A program made the position numbers and the translations under genes. The notes under the pieces were generated by a model. It was not told where the DNA came from. It searched no databases and was given only the letters and a program-made list of their open reading frames with translations. Of a DNA stretch of 64,000 nt, positions 23,763 through 34,976 are shown piece after piece (the stretch's first letter is position 1; every line of letters begins with the position of its first letter). This stretch comes from Paramyrothecium sp. XJ0827 (lineage: Eukaryota > Ascomycota > Sordariomycetes > Hypocreales > Stachybotryaceae), in the NCBI GenBank assembly GCA_020881915.1, contig JAJFPB010000004.1, positions 4,526,001-4,590,000 of the forward strand, given 5' to 3'.

Positions 23763-26119
23763 ATGAGCCAGTCAGCACAATCCGATGTCGAACTTGACTC
23801 AAGCGCCCTTGATCAACTCAACAGCGTCGAAGCAAGGGCCTTGCTCGACACAATCGACGAGCTGCGAGAGCTTCAAGTTGGGGAGATCGTGGACTTACCT
23901 CAGATCATCGTCGTTGGTGACCAATCATCGGGCAAAAGCTCGGTTCTAGAAGCCATTTCTCGCGTTCGATTTCCTATAAGGGGAGATCTATGCACTCGCT
24001 TTGCTACCGAATTGATACTCAGGCGGACCCCGGAGACAAAGTTAAGCGTACATATTGACTCTGCTGCATCCAATTCGTCCCAGCAATTCCGCAGGACAAG
24101 TTTTGACAAAGATGCTTTGCCCGAGATCATCAGCGAGGCCACAGAGAAGATGGGAATCCGGCCCGGAAGCAGGAAGGGCTTTTCGCGAGACATTTTACGC
24201 GTGGAAATTTCTGCACCTGATTGTCACCCAGTCACCCTTGTGGACTTGCCAGGTTTCTTCCATTCGGAAACGGCTGACCAGACGGAGGAGGATAAGGAGA
24301 CTGTGCGTGAGCTTGCTACTCACTACATGGCACAAACAAAAAGCATCATATTAGCTGTCGTGTCCGCAAACAATAATCTTGCGAATCAAATTGTCGTCGA
24401 TGAAGCCAAAAAGCACGATCCTCAAAGGGATCGCACACTCGGTGTCATCACAAAGCCTGACCTCACCGCGCCAGGCTCGCGGGATGAAACAAAGTGCCTA
24501 CAGTTGATTAGAGGTCAAGAGAATAAACACAACTTGAGTTTAGGCTGGCATGTCCTACGAAACAGACCGGAGGGAAGAGAGAGAACCACGGCCGAAGATA
24601 GAGATGCTGAAGAGGAGAGGTTCTTCCTGGAAGGCGCATGGTCTAACATTACTCCCAACAGCCGTGGCATTACATCACTGAGAAGGAAGCTGAGCAATGT
24701 GCTTCTCGAGCATATTCGAAAGACCTTGCCTAGTCTCATCACTGAAATCGAATCTCATTTATCTACCCGCCAGCAAGCACTGGAGCAGCTTGGAAGAGCC
24801 CGCTCTAAACCAGAAGAGTTGCGGACTTATCTTTTCGAAATTGCGGAAAAATTCCAGCGTCTTGCCCATAATGGCGTCAACGGGCACTATAACGATAAGT
24901 TCTTTGGGGACCTCTACGAGAATTACGAAGTTCGAAAATTGCGAGCATCGCTGAGGAGACTGAATCGTGCCTTTCATGCCACCCTGATCGATAAAGGAGT
25001 GGATCGCGAAATTGAATGGGACGACGATGAGAGGTTCACTCTCGACGATGGCGGCTTTACATGGATTCGAAATCAAGCCGAAGCTCCCGAATACCTCAAA
25101 CCTTTTCTTGATCTCTTTGATCGCCTTCCCCGCCCTGCGACAATCTCGGAAACGGACCTCAGCATTGAGCTTGAGAAATTGGGTGCTGCCAATCAAGGAA
25201 AAGAATTCCCTGCCCTACCTAATGGCCAGTTGGGCTACCAACTATTCAAGATGCAAGCAAAGCCGTGGGCCGCTATTGCTAACGTTTACCTTGAAGAGTC
25301 TGTTGGCTTCGCCAAAGCCTTCATTGAGCAACTCTTCGTTTACATAATTGGCGCTGACAAACAAACTGCCAATGCAATCATGATCAACTATGTGGATGAG
25401 TTCTTCAATGAGAAAAGAAAGGTTTTGAAAGCTAAACTTCAAGAGCTTTTGAAGCCGTACGAGTTAGCATACGGCCCTCCCCTCGATATGGAATTCCACA
25501 CTGCACTTTCCTCCAGGACGGCTGACAGAGACGCCGCCCGTCTTGCCAGTCTTCTAGAAGAAAGGTTCCCAGCAGCCTTTACTGACAAAAGCGGCCGAGG
25601 TCTCAGCCGTGAAGATGTGGAGCAGACAATTGCTCACGCAGAGATTGCCAGAATTAGCGAGTTTGGTACCCAAAAGGTTATTGACATGGCCATGACATAC
25701 TATCAGGTTTGTAATTGCGAAGCTGTAGGGTTTTGCTCTTGAACTAGGAGTCTAATTTTTTGCCAGATGTCCTTGAGAACTTTCGCGGAGAACACAATCA
25801 ATTTGGCAGTGGAGAACTGCTTGGTAGCTGAACTTTCTTCTATTTTAACACCTTTGATCGTCATGCGCATGGACGAGGACCACTTGAAGGAAGTGGCATC
25901 TGAATCAGAAGATGTTCAGCTGAAAAGATCATTCCTACATCACGAGGTTCTTATCCTTACGAAAGGTCTGAAGAGATGCCAGAGGTCTCGGCTACACACG
26001 AAAAAGGGTACGTTATCCTCATTACTATGGCACATAATGTTGTGACGGCAACTAATCTCGAAACCTTGATCATTGAAGAATATCCAGGTATAACTTCAGC
26101 TATATCGGTGAGGGGATGA
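23763..26119 (+). CDS. Dynamin-superfamily large GTPase (Mx/dynamin-like)
   Basis: Three exons (23763-25706, 25767-26007, 26079-26119) total 2226 nt, 741 residues, the usual size of fungal dynamin-like proteins of this class. GTPase signatures are intact: G1 GDQSSGKSS at 52-60, the switch region with conserved Thr, G3 DLPG at 161-164, and G4 TKPD at 230-233. A middle/stalk region (from about 300) follows, and a C-terminal GTPase-effector-type helix pair (about 640-735) that includes the last two short exons. There is no PH or proline-rich domain, so it resembles Mx-like or organelle dynamins rather than endocytic dynamin. Such proteins form GTP-driven collars on membranes or large complexes. 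It neighbours an NLR remnant, a coiled-coil gene and an Hsp70-like gene. Confidence 0.9.
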
Positions 26120-26603
26120 TCAGTGAGCACGGCGAATAATGATCATAATCTAATACACAGAGGGACAATCGACGATAGCTGCAACTTGTTAGATTCAAGA
26201 TAGGCCCATGGCCGAGACATATAGTCTTTCACCTGCGTTATCTTCCAAGAGAATCTCGTTCGACTGAAGATGACTAATTGTGAGACACCACAAGATAACT
26301 TAACCCTGTCGAACTTCTGGCGTATTGACTTACGGATTCCGGTATAAATGGACCATATCTTTCCTTGGGGTATTCATGAACTCTTTAGTATAGTCTAGTA
26401 TCAGCATTTAGTGTTTGTAATGTACGATTGGTGATCTTTGAACACCCACTGTCCCGAGCTAAGCTATTGGCGGAATAGTAGAGTAGAACCTGCCGTGAGA
26501 AGGATATTTGGATTTGCGTACGTAGATCAAGAAGAAACCAACAAACTCGAGACTGACAAGACGCAGAACATAATGCAAATTAAGTACATAAGCAGCAGAC
26601 TGG
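26120..26603. other. Intergenic, convergent 3' ends
   Basis: Probable 3' UTRs of the dynamin gene (+) and the coiled-coil gene (-). No other feature seen. Confidence 0.45.
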
Positions 26604-28361
26604 TCAACAGACGCTCATCCTGATCAACAACCTTCCAGTGTCAAGATCATCTCCGGTGGATTTTCCCCTTTTCCTCAACCCAGGGGCTATCACTTTGCTG
26701 ATGACGTATCTCTGTTCTCCTGTTGTCTCGGTTCTCTCAAGCTCCATGCACTCTGCATCGAAATGAATTGATCTCCCTTCTAGACTGGGGAAAATCCACT
26801 CAATGCTTGCTGCCTGACTCGAAAACTCTCGATCAATACTGATAGCATTCTGGATGATTTCTTTGAGTGACACTGACAGATTTTCATTCTCTGGCTTTGC
26901 AAATCGACTCAATCCATGAATGGCCGTTTTGCACAGGTTTTCCTCTGACTTGTGCAATCTCAGCGTGTAATCATCTGCTAAAGAATCGCAGATGAGAGCT
27001 GAGGTAGTGGCTTTCCAGACATTGACCCTGCGCTCAGTAATGGACGTTGAATCTGCCTGATTCATAGCCTCTTCCCTAGAACGCTTTCCTAGAACAAAAA
27101 ACCATTAGTTAGGCTTTCACATGGCAAACTGTCATTTGTTGATGCATACCTGACATCAAGTGACTGTATAAACTAGCAATGGAATCTCTTTTTTCTAAAG
27201 CCCAATGGAATTGATTGAAAACATTTTCAATTAAAAATTCCCATAAGTACGATTGAACTGATAGTTGATATTCTGTTGCCGTTTGGAACTCGAAATGTTG
27301 CGGGTGTTGGAAAGACGTGGCTTGATCCATCAGGAAATGATTGTCCTCAGCAGTATCACAAGCATTTTCCGGCATGCTTGTGAAGGATGGCTCTGTAAAC
27401 GCTACTGAAATCCCACGGATATCATATCTAAGCTTCATTACCGACTGCTCAATATCATGATCAGTGATTTGACGTAGTTGATTATTTTGGGATCGAAGCT
27501 TGTCCAGGTTTGAGGTTGCTGTCTTCCACTTCTGAACGTGTGATTTCGACTCCTTGGTCACTTTATCAAGCTGGGCTTCTGTATTTCTTAGTGTTTTCAG
27601 AAGCGAATGCTTCTCAGCATATTCCTGAGAAAGGTGGTTGTTCACATCCTGTGTTATACTCTGGAGCATCATAATCCCGTCTTCGCTTCGGATAGTCTCG
27701 CACAGAGCGCATAATGCCGATTTCAAGGATTCGGGGATATGTTGAAAACTGTCAAGTTCAAGATTCTGCTTTCGGTGATTGCGATCCTGTAAATTCTAAT
27801 GAGTTCTGCTTTGCACTGGTCTTAAGGATTTGTCAAATGCGACTTGACTGACTTGACTGGCATAGTCGGAGCTTCTATGCACCCCGTGGTGCAATTCAGG
27901 AATTGCCGAACCTTGTGAGTTCTCCGGATTAATTGATGCCCCTGCCTGCATGACTCCGTCGGTTTTGGAGAGGTGCATGGACTTCCGATGATGGCGAGTG
28001 TCATATCCGCGTCCTTGACGGGTCGATTTAGTCGTATCACTCCTTCCCTTGTACCCTGGCTCAGATTCTCTCCAGTCCGCCGTCAAATGAACCTCTTCAG
28101 TGGCGTCTTTGCGGCTTAGTCCGTCTCTTCGTTCATCAAAGTAATTGGAGCGCTTGCCATCTTCAGGATTGGTGTCTAGGTCTTTGCGGCCCGTCATCAT
28201 ATCAATGATTGAGTTGAAAATTTTCATGAGTTCCCAATCTTTGGTGGCCCTATTACAGGCGTCGAAACAGCATCACTATGTCCAGAAAATGGTTTCGAGA
28301 AAGTGGAAGCAGAATATTGACCGAGCTGATGCACTGCATAATTGCTTGATGTAAAATGCAT
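26604..28361 (-). CDS. Fungal coiled-coil protein of unknown function
   Basis: From the ATG at 28361 a serine-rich leader of about 44 codons reads to 28230 in one frame; the body follows in another frame (28227-27109). A good intron (GTATGC...CTAACTAAT...TTCTAG, about 27145-27083) leads to the last exon (to 26604). The body has a charged, low-complexity N-part and a clear coiled coil (about 27690-27450, heptads around LLKTLRNTEAQLDKV and LDKLRSQNNQLRQ). A globular C-part follows, with YLWEFLIENVFNQFHWALEK. A TAG lies in frame at 27796-27798 between HT and NLQDRN; either a 96-nt intron (GTGCAT...TTACAG) removes it or it is a lesion. The leader/body splice is not settled. I know no function for it. 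Confidence 0.6.
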
Positions 28362-28892
28362 GCCCCCAATCAGGAATCGACATGTCTTTTATCCCTACAA
28401 AGAATAAAGCCATAGGATACAAAAAGGGGGTAGCTTAATTTACACATAACATTGTCAAGGATGTCAGTGTGCTAGGGTATGGAACCACCCAACAATGTCG
28501 GCGGCTAGTGTGGCATGGCCTGGACGCTGTTGATTTATCAGCCAGGGGGGCGAACAATCCAGGTGCCCAACCTGCAGGTCTGTGTAGTACCCGCCAAGAA
28601 GATCAAGGTAGACCTAATTATTGAGTTTCAGGTAGAAAGCTGAAACCACCCTTTATGCGGCCTCTCGAAGCGCCCACGACGTTGTATTTCTTTGCACCAA
28701 CGCACTCTGAGGCTTGTGGCGCAGCCCAGATGTAACAGAAGAAAAGATCAAAGAGCAGACAGATACCAGTAATAACCAGATTCTTTTATATTTCCTGGAT
28801 AAAAAGAGCCGATAAAAGAGATCATCCTCATACGGCATAATCTTGGCCAGAGATATCGCAAATTAACCGGAACACGCCCTCACATATTCAGG
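28362..28892. other. Intergenic, divergent promoter of coiled-coil and Hsp70-like genes
   Basis: About 530 nt shared between two divergent starts, so the two genes could be co-regulated. No element I can name; the ORF at 28653-28838 is unsupported. Confidence 0.45.
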
Positions 28893-31126
28893 ATGGAAAG
28901 AAATCTAGATAATCTTACGCTTAACGACGAAGTTGAAGATGCGGAGGATAGGCTTGTGATTGGTATTGATTTCGGCACGACGTAAGTCTGACAACTTTTG
29001 AAGTTTTTTCAATGATTGGGCTGTAGACTGATGTTGCATTTGGTGGATAGATATTCTGGGGTTGCATGGGCAACGCAGCGTGATTTCGAGTCCAATCAAA
29101 TCAACTTTATTACCTCTTGGCCTGGTATTGGCGGCGAAGTGGGCAAAGTCCCAACAGAACTCTTTTATGAAGAAGAAGATGATGAGCCTTCTTGGGGCTA
29201 CGAAGTTTCTGCCGATAAGGAAGCTTTCCGATGGTTCAAACTCCTACTTCTTCGCGATGAGGATTTAGATCCCGGAATACGTGAGTCCAAATTTGTTGTC
29301 CGTGCGAAGGAGATGATGGAAAAATCTGGTCGAACGGCTGTTGAGTTGATCACCGACTACCTGCGACTTCTGTGGACGCATATTGTATCGACTATTGAGA
29401 GAGCGCGAGGAGAGGATGTGATCGAGTCGCTGCCCTTCCATATAGTCATCACCGTACCGGCCATTTGGAAAAGCTACGCAAGGCAAGCAATGGAGCTTGC
29501 TGCTAGCCGTGCAGGCCTGCTTGATGAAAGGTTCGTTGGTGATACTACAATCAGCTTTGCTCCCGAACCAGAATCAGCTGCTTTATCAACACTACTTGAA
29601 CAAGGCAGCGGCGTCAAAGCAGGCAACGTCTATGTGATATGTGATGCTGGAGGAGGTACAGTGGTGAGTGGTTTGGAAAAGCTCCGTCGTGTACCGTCAA
29701 CTTATTTCTTGTCACAGGATCTTATCAGTTACCAAATCGAGAAGACCAAGCCTCTGGTTTTGAAGGAAGCTGTGGAAGGAACCGGTTCGTGTGAGGTTGT
29801 TAATCGATTTGTGTTTACAGCTAACATCGCATGCTAGGTAGCCTATGTGGCGGCATATTCATCGACCAAGCATTTCAACACATGTGCAGTGGTCGTTTAG
29901 AGGGAAAGTGGAAACGACTCAGTCAAGCAAGCATTAATGAGATTATGAAGAAAGAGTGGGAATATGGAATCAAACCGCAGTATCGGTCAACAAACGCCAA
30001 GAGTAAGTATGTCGTCTCATTGCCTGCAGAGACCTTCCGACATAAAGGCTTTGCGAGTTTGGACGATGTGAGCCGCGAACCTCATATCAAGGATGGTCGG
30101 ATTCATTTTCGCAGGTGAGTATCATTCTAGGTATTCTTCCAGTAATTTTGATTAACTGAATAAATCTAGCTCGGATATTCAGAAGGTGTTCCAAGAAGTA
30201 TTCTTAGATATTAAGAAGCTCGTTGAAGACCAAGTCATCAGGGCTGTGCAGAAAGGCCTATCCGTGACTGTGAGTTTGACGAGGATTAACTCTTCAAACC
30301 ACTTCTACTGACTACATAGGGAATTATTCTCGTCGGAGGTTTGGGAAGTAGCCCGCATCTGTACGATTTTCTGAAAGATGTATATTCCGCGAGAGGAATC
30401 AAAGTGCTCCAGTCCGGGGGGGTTAAGCCGTAGGTAAAAGTTGTCCACGCCTTTACACGTAGAGCTGATGAGCATCGTCTTATAGTCGAACTGCAATATG
30501 CCGCGGGGCTGTGCTGAGAGGTTTTCTCCATGAGAGATCAGGTGGCACTGAAAACAATGCTCAAGCACCAATCATGGTCACCGAAACAATATCTCGTGCT
30601 AGTTACGGAATTATAGCCTTGGAGCTCTTCGACAGTTCGGTTCATCTACTCAAGGATAGGGAATGGGACGAGAAGACCCAACAATGGTGGGCAGCAAACC
30701 AAATGCATTGGTACTTGAAACGGGTAAGTATATTTCTCATGGATTTCTCGTTCTGCTACAATAAACATGCCTGACAATCGAAATTAGGGCAACTCGGTGG
30801 TCATATCTAAGCCGATCCAACTCACCTGGAAGCAGCATTACTATGAGAGTGAATACGATGGCGTTCTGTTCGTCAGTTTGTACCATTGCGGGGTTGAGAA
30901 GCCACCAAGTCGACTGGACTCTACTGTAAAGAGGTTCGCTTGGCTCCGGTGCAATTTGGACGTTGCTTTCTCGGATCTCCCGTTTTATGCAATCAGGAAT
31001 GCTAAAATTGCGAGGGAGTTGAGATTCGTAATTGAGCTTGTCCCATCGGGAGCTTCGTTAGATCTCAATATTTATATACAGGGACGAAAGCAGGGGGGTA
31101 AGAGCCTTGAAGTACAATTTGGCTGA
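28893..31126 (+). CDS. Hsp70-like ATPase (actin-fold, fungal Hsp70-related family)
   Basis: Eight exons (28893-28981, 29051-29663, 29718-29784, 29838-30114, 30170-30269, 30320-30429, 30486-30723, 30788-31126) total 1833 nt, 610 residues. The actin/Hsp70 nucleotide-binding motifs are intact: phosphate-1 IGIDFGTTYSG at 23-33, phosphate-2 VICDAGGGTVDL, and the adenosine motif IILVGGLGSSPHLYDFL, followed by AICRGAVLRG. The C-terminal part is short and has no canonical peptide-binding domain or EEVD tail, as in HSPA12-like fungal proteins. It is therefore an ATP-binding Hsp70 relative rather than a housekeeping chaperone. It is divergent from the coiled-coil gene and near a dynamin-like GTPase. 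Its clients are unknown. Confidence 0.85.
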
Positions 31127-31232
31127 TCCAAGCAGTGTTTTTTGTATATAAAGCTGGCACTCCGGCGACAATAAAAACGTACTCTATATAAGTTTCCTTA
31201 TTTAATTCACGTAATCTATAGATTATAGCGGC

Positions 31233-31433
31233 TTGAAAACGCGTCATATAGATGTCGCGGTCAAAGCATTGTTACCAGACCAAAAAGTTTCGTTTAAGAC
31301 TTTCGAACTGCCTGAAGTCTGGGATGCCGGTCATCTCTTCGACAGCGAAGCGCAGCCTGAGAGGCGTGCGAGTTTGATAAATGACAAGTTTAAATGGCGG
31401 ATGAATGATTTTGAAGTGTGGAGGAAGAACTAA
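31233..31433 (+). pseudogene. Gene fragment, family not recognised
   Basis: A 60-codon open stretch just downstream of the Hsp70-like gene reads as ordinary protein (SFKTFELPEVWDAGHLFD, KWRMNDFEVWRKN) and ends in a stop. No exon upstream connects to it. I take it as the 3' scrap of a lost gene, or an unannotated last exon. Confidence 0.3.
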
Positions 31434-32347
31434 GGGGAAATCTCCAGTTTCTGGAAATGGGCTTCACCATTTATTTCGTACACGAATCAAAACATGTCAT
31501 AACATAGGGCCAAGAGCTTGATATAAAATCAAAGGATTGTCATCTTAATTCAGGTATTTTGCAGATTGTGGCAGTCCAAGAACCCTTTTTATGGATTTTG
31601 CTGTGTTATGAGAGGATTACTGATTACTTCGTCGCCTCTAGGACCTACATGCATCACTTCAAGACATTGGACGCATCAGACGATCTCAGCTAGGAGTAGA
31701 GGGAGTTTGCCAGACTCTGATGATACTATGATGGTGTCCCAGGGCAGTCAGCTATCGAGGACATTAGCAAGCGCGAATAATGGTGTATGAAAGGAATGCT
31801 GTGGTCTCGGAACTTCCTGAAAACGTGGTTGGTTGACAATCTCTTTACGATTGATGGTTCGCTAGAATCCAATGAACCGCATGATTAACGTGCATGGAAG
31901 CAACTCTCCCCACCTCTTAACGCAACATTTGTCTTCCTCTGTGCCATACGCCAGTCGCTGGTGTTACTGGCATAATGACCTTCGTGGCTCTGGAGGAACG
32001 CAGAAGCGCACAAGCCTCCAGCAGCCCATTTGAAAGCACTGGGCTAGTAAGAGAGCCTGGCTGGCACTATCGCCAGATTTGGCAAAACTCCGCGCTCCGG
32101 GGATGTTCGCCGTTTAGCGGAGAGAAGATGGCCAGAGAATGTAAGCACCAAGAAGAAATGAATGGGTACGCGTGGTAGCCGTCTCATGTTAGGCGGCTCA
32201 AGTGCTTTTGAAGACCCGCAAGACTAAGGGATTATGTGACCAACAGACAGGCTTTGTGGGGGAAAAACTGACCGCCAGAGCAAGGGAAACCCAGCACTGC
32301 TGCTTCCATCTTACCATTAAGTGGTCTCCATACATCTACCCCAGACA
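31434..32347. other. Intergenic, no gene seen
   Basis: About 900 nt before the HET gene. ORFs at 31566 and 31975 have no support. A TAA lies in frame just before the HET start. Confidence 0.45.
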
Positions 32348-33466
32348 ATGATTCGGCAAAGCTGGGAGGCCACTTCCGCGGCTTCCAGCAACTGGGTAGA
32401 GGAGGTTAGAGGATGGCTCAAAATATGTCATGACCATATGAAGTGCAAGCACGAAGGCAGATTCCAGCCGACTCGTCTGATTGATATACGTGAACTGCAA
32501 CACCTGAAGCTCGCCATCCGCAGTGGCGCCGTTAACGCTTGCCGTTACGTTGCACTGAGCTATGTATGGGGATCTAACCAATCATTTGTGCTCAAGAAGG
32601 AAACGCACAGCCAGATGCACGCAGAATTCAACATTGAAATGTTGCCACAGAGCATAAGAGATGCCATAATAGTTGCTAAAGAGATGGGCTTTGATTATCT
32701 TTGGGTAGATGCTCTGTGCATCATCCAAGATTCGTCGGAGGACAAGCTCCGGGAGCTTCCTCAAATGGCCCAAATCTATCAAGAGAGCTCTCTGACCATT
32801 GTTGCAGCAAGCGCACCATCAGCGCAAGATGGGTTTCTTCATGAGGCAAAAGCTCCTACTTTCTTTGTTGCGCCATTTCGTATCGACATCAACGCTGAGG
32901 ATGGCCCAGCCACGTCGCTAGAGTTCGGATACCGGGAGACGTACAAGACAGACATGGACCCAATTAACTCTCGAGCTTGGACACTCCAAGAGCGCGTACT
33001 ATCACCTCGGATGCTAATCTTCTCAAGCAGCGGTGTCATGTGGATGTGCAAGGAGTTGCACTTCAACCCGGCTGCTCCACCAGATGCAGGACCGCCATTT
33101 CAAACAGCCCTTCCAGAAGGGACTGGCGACAAGGGGCTCGACGAAGAAGAAATGCGAGAGAAGTGGATGGCGATCCGAGCCGGATTCCCAGAGATGGACT
33201 TAACCTATTGCAGCGATAAGCTCCCAGTCATCTCCGCCCTGGCAGCAGAAGTTCAAAGAAGAACGGGCTGGACGTATTTGGCTGGGATCTGGAAAGAGAA
33301 TTTGTTTTCCGAATTGCATTGGACTTCGGTTAAGATATTGCTAGGAAGCGATTATTTCTCTGTCAAACCAGCAAAAGCAAAAGATGCTAGCTATGTCGCT
33401 CCGAGCTGGAGTTGGGCCTGCACCAGTCTAGGTATGATCACAGACAGTGAGGATGAGCGTATGTAG
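32348..33466 (+). CDS. HET-domain protein, C-terminally short
   Basis: The first ATG after an in-frame TAA is at 32348, giving 372 residues. All HET signatures are present: RYVALSYVWG at 66-75, ML-x-S-IRDAI, FDYLWVDALCIIQDS, the QESSLTIVAAS helix, NSRAWTLQERVLSPR, and further on TGWTYLAGIW and PSWSWA. HET proteins trigger cell death after fusion of unlike hyphae, usually under control of a partner receptor. The frame ends 20 codons after PSWSWA, while relatives have 150-200 more residues. The stop lies within GTATGT, a textbook donor, so a 3' exon is expected, but I find none before 33760. It is either 3'-truncated or has a distant exon I missed. Confidence 0.75.
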   Translation: MIRQSWEATSAASSNWVEEVRGWLKICHDHMKCKHEGRFQPTRLIDIRELQHLKLAIRSGAVNACRYVALSYVWGSNQSFVLKKETHSQMHAEFNIEMLPQSIRDAIIVAKEMGFDYLWVDALCIIQDSSEDKLRELPQMAQIYQESSLTIVAASAPSAQDGFLHEAKAPTFFVAPFRIDINAEDGPATSLEFGYRETYKTDMDPINSRAWTLQERVLSPRMLIFSSSGVMWMCKELHFNPAAPPDAGPPFQTALPEGTGDKGLDEEEMREKWMAIRAGFPEMDLTYCSDKLPVISALAAEVQRRTGWTYLAGIWKENLFSELHWTSVKILLGSDYFSVKPAKAKDASYVAPSWSWACTSLGMITDSEDERM

Positions 33467-33759
33467 CGAGAGGTTTTCGATTTCGGTGCATAGAAGCTCG
33501 AAATGCAGTATATAGTCGAGCATAGAACCAGCAGATATATTGTGCGTAGCGTCTTCCTTTTTTCTCGAGGAATGATTCGATTGAGGCAAGGTTACTTCAT
33601 CACGATCAAGTGAGAATTTGAGCGTATTTGTAGAAGAGTTTGAATAAAGTAAGTAATTTAAAAAGCACAGCTTGCTCCCACCACCAATCGGTACTGAAGT
33701 TGTACTACACTAAATTCTCTGGGAATCTTCAAGAAGACAGCAGACTCGAGTCATAATAA

Positions 33760-34976
33760 TCAAGAAGATCCCTCATCAAAGGATATAATAACTTTGGTCG
33801 TCTCGTGTCTCTCAAAACGGGAATACGCATCTGGCGCATCCTCAATGTCGATGACTTCACTTACAAGAAAGCCAGGCCTTGCTTTTCCCGTGGTGACCAA
33901 TTGGAGCAGCTCAGGCGCGACATCGATTGGCTTGGACGGCCCAGCGCCCCAATGCAGCTCACCGAAGAAAAAGTCCGCCATGGAAAGACCGACGTGTTCT
34001 TGAACCGCAGATGCCCTCGGTGCCTCTTCCGTGTTGTTCGACCGACGCGCATATACACCGACTGTGCCAATACCGCCTCCAGGAGATGTCAGGGCAAGCA
34101 TGTTGCCGAGAATAACATCAGCTTGTACCTCTAGGTTCGCATTGACCTGTTCGTAGCCGACTGCGTCGATGCTCCTAGCCACGCCGTTGGGTTCAAAGGA
34201 GCGAATCTGCTCAACCGGGTCACCCTCCCGAAAGTTGATTGGGACAGCGCCAATGCTTTCTGCAAGTGCCAGTCGTTCGGGCACATAGTCGATACTATAG
34301 ACCTTCGAAGCACCGCGCAGCACTGCAGAGTAGGCTGCTAAGAGGCCAACGGGGCCTGCTCCAAAAACAGCAACGGTATCCCCTGCCCGAAAACCTGCGT
34401 AGTCGAGAGATGCCCACCCAGTGGCAAAGATATCAGATAACATGACGTAGTCATTGAGTAGGGACTCCGTCTTGTTGGTGCTGGGGTCAGTGAAGTTGAC
34501 AGTCGGTATGGGGATAAGGCCGTGGTCAGCAAAGGGAACCCGCAGGTATTCAGCTAATTTCATTTGTTGGCTTTTCGCAATCGAAAGTATGGAAGACAGC
34601 ACGCACCTTGTGTTCCACCCACATCACCTCCATTCCCGTATCCGGCATAGAAACGTGTAGTTAAATCCGTATGTAAGTGTCCTTCGTGTACAGTGAACGG
34701 CACGATGACGGCATCCCCAACTTGTAATTCGCTGACTCCTGAGCCAATCTCGCTAATGTAACCAACGCCTTCGTGGCCCAGGACCCAGGGCAGTGGGGGG
34801 CCCACATTAGTCCCTCGAAAGATATGTAGATCCGAACCACAGATGGCCGCCCGCGACATCTTGATCACGGCATCAGTCGGGTGTATAATGGTAGGCCTCG
34901 GCATATCAACAACGCTAACATTGTATGCGTTTCCCTCCCACACCACGGCTCGCATTGTAGCGTTTGAGAGTGCCAT
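33760..34976 (-). CDS. Zinc-type alcohol dehydrogenase (MDR superfamily), no structural-zinc loop
   Basis: Two exons (34976-34607, 34553-33760; intron GTGCGT...AATTAG) give 387 residues. Catalytic-zinc residues are in ICGSDLH and GHEGVG. The Rossmann motif is VAVFGAGPVGLLAAYSA, and the overall order matches the glutathione-independent formaldehyde-dehydrogenase-like branch. The segment that normally holds four structural-zinc cysteines (after VGDAVIVPF) lacks them. ATG 34976 is chosen; the next in-frame ATG (34955) would begin MRAVVWEG, and a TATAAATA box at 35007-35000 sits only about 25-45 nt upstream of these starts. NAD(P)-dependent oxidation of an alcohol or reduction of an aldehyde is likely; the substrate is unknown. 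Confidence 0.85.
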
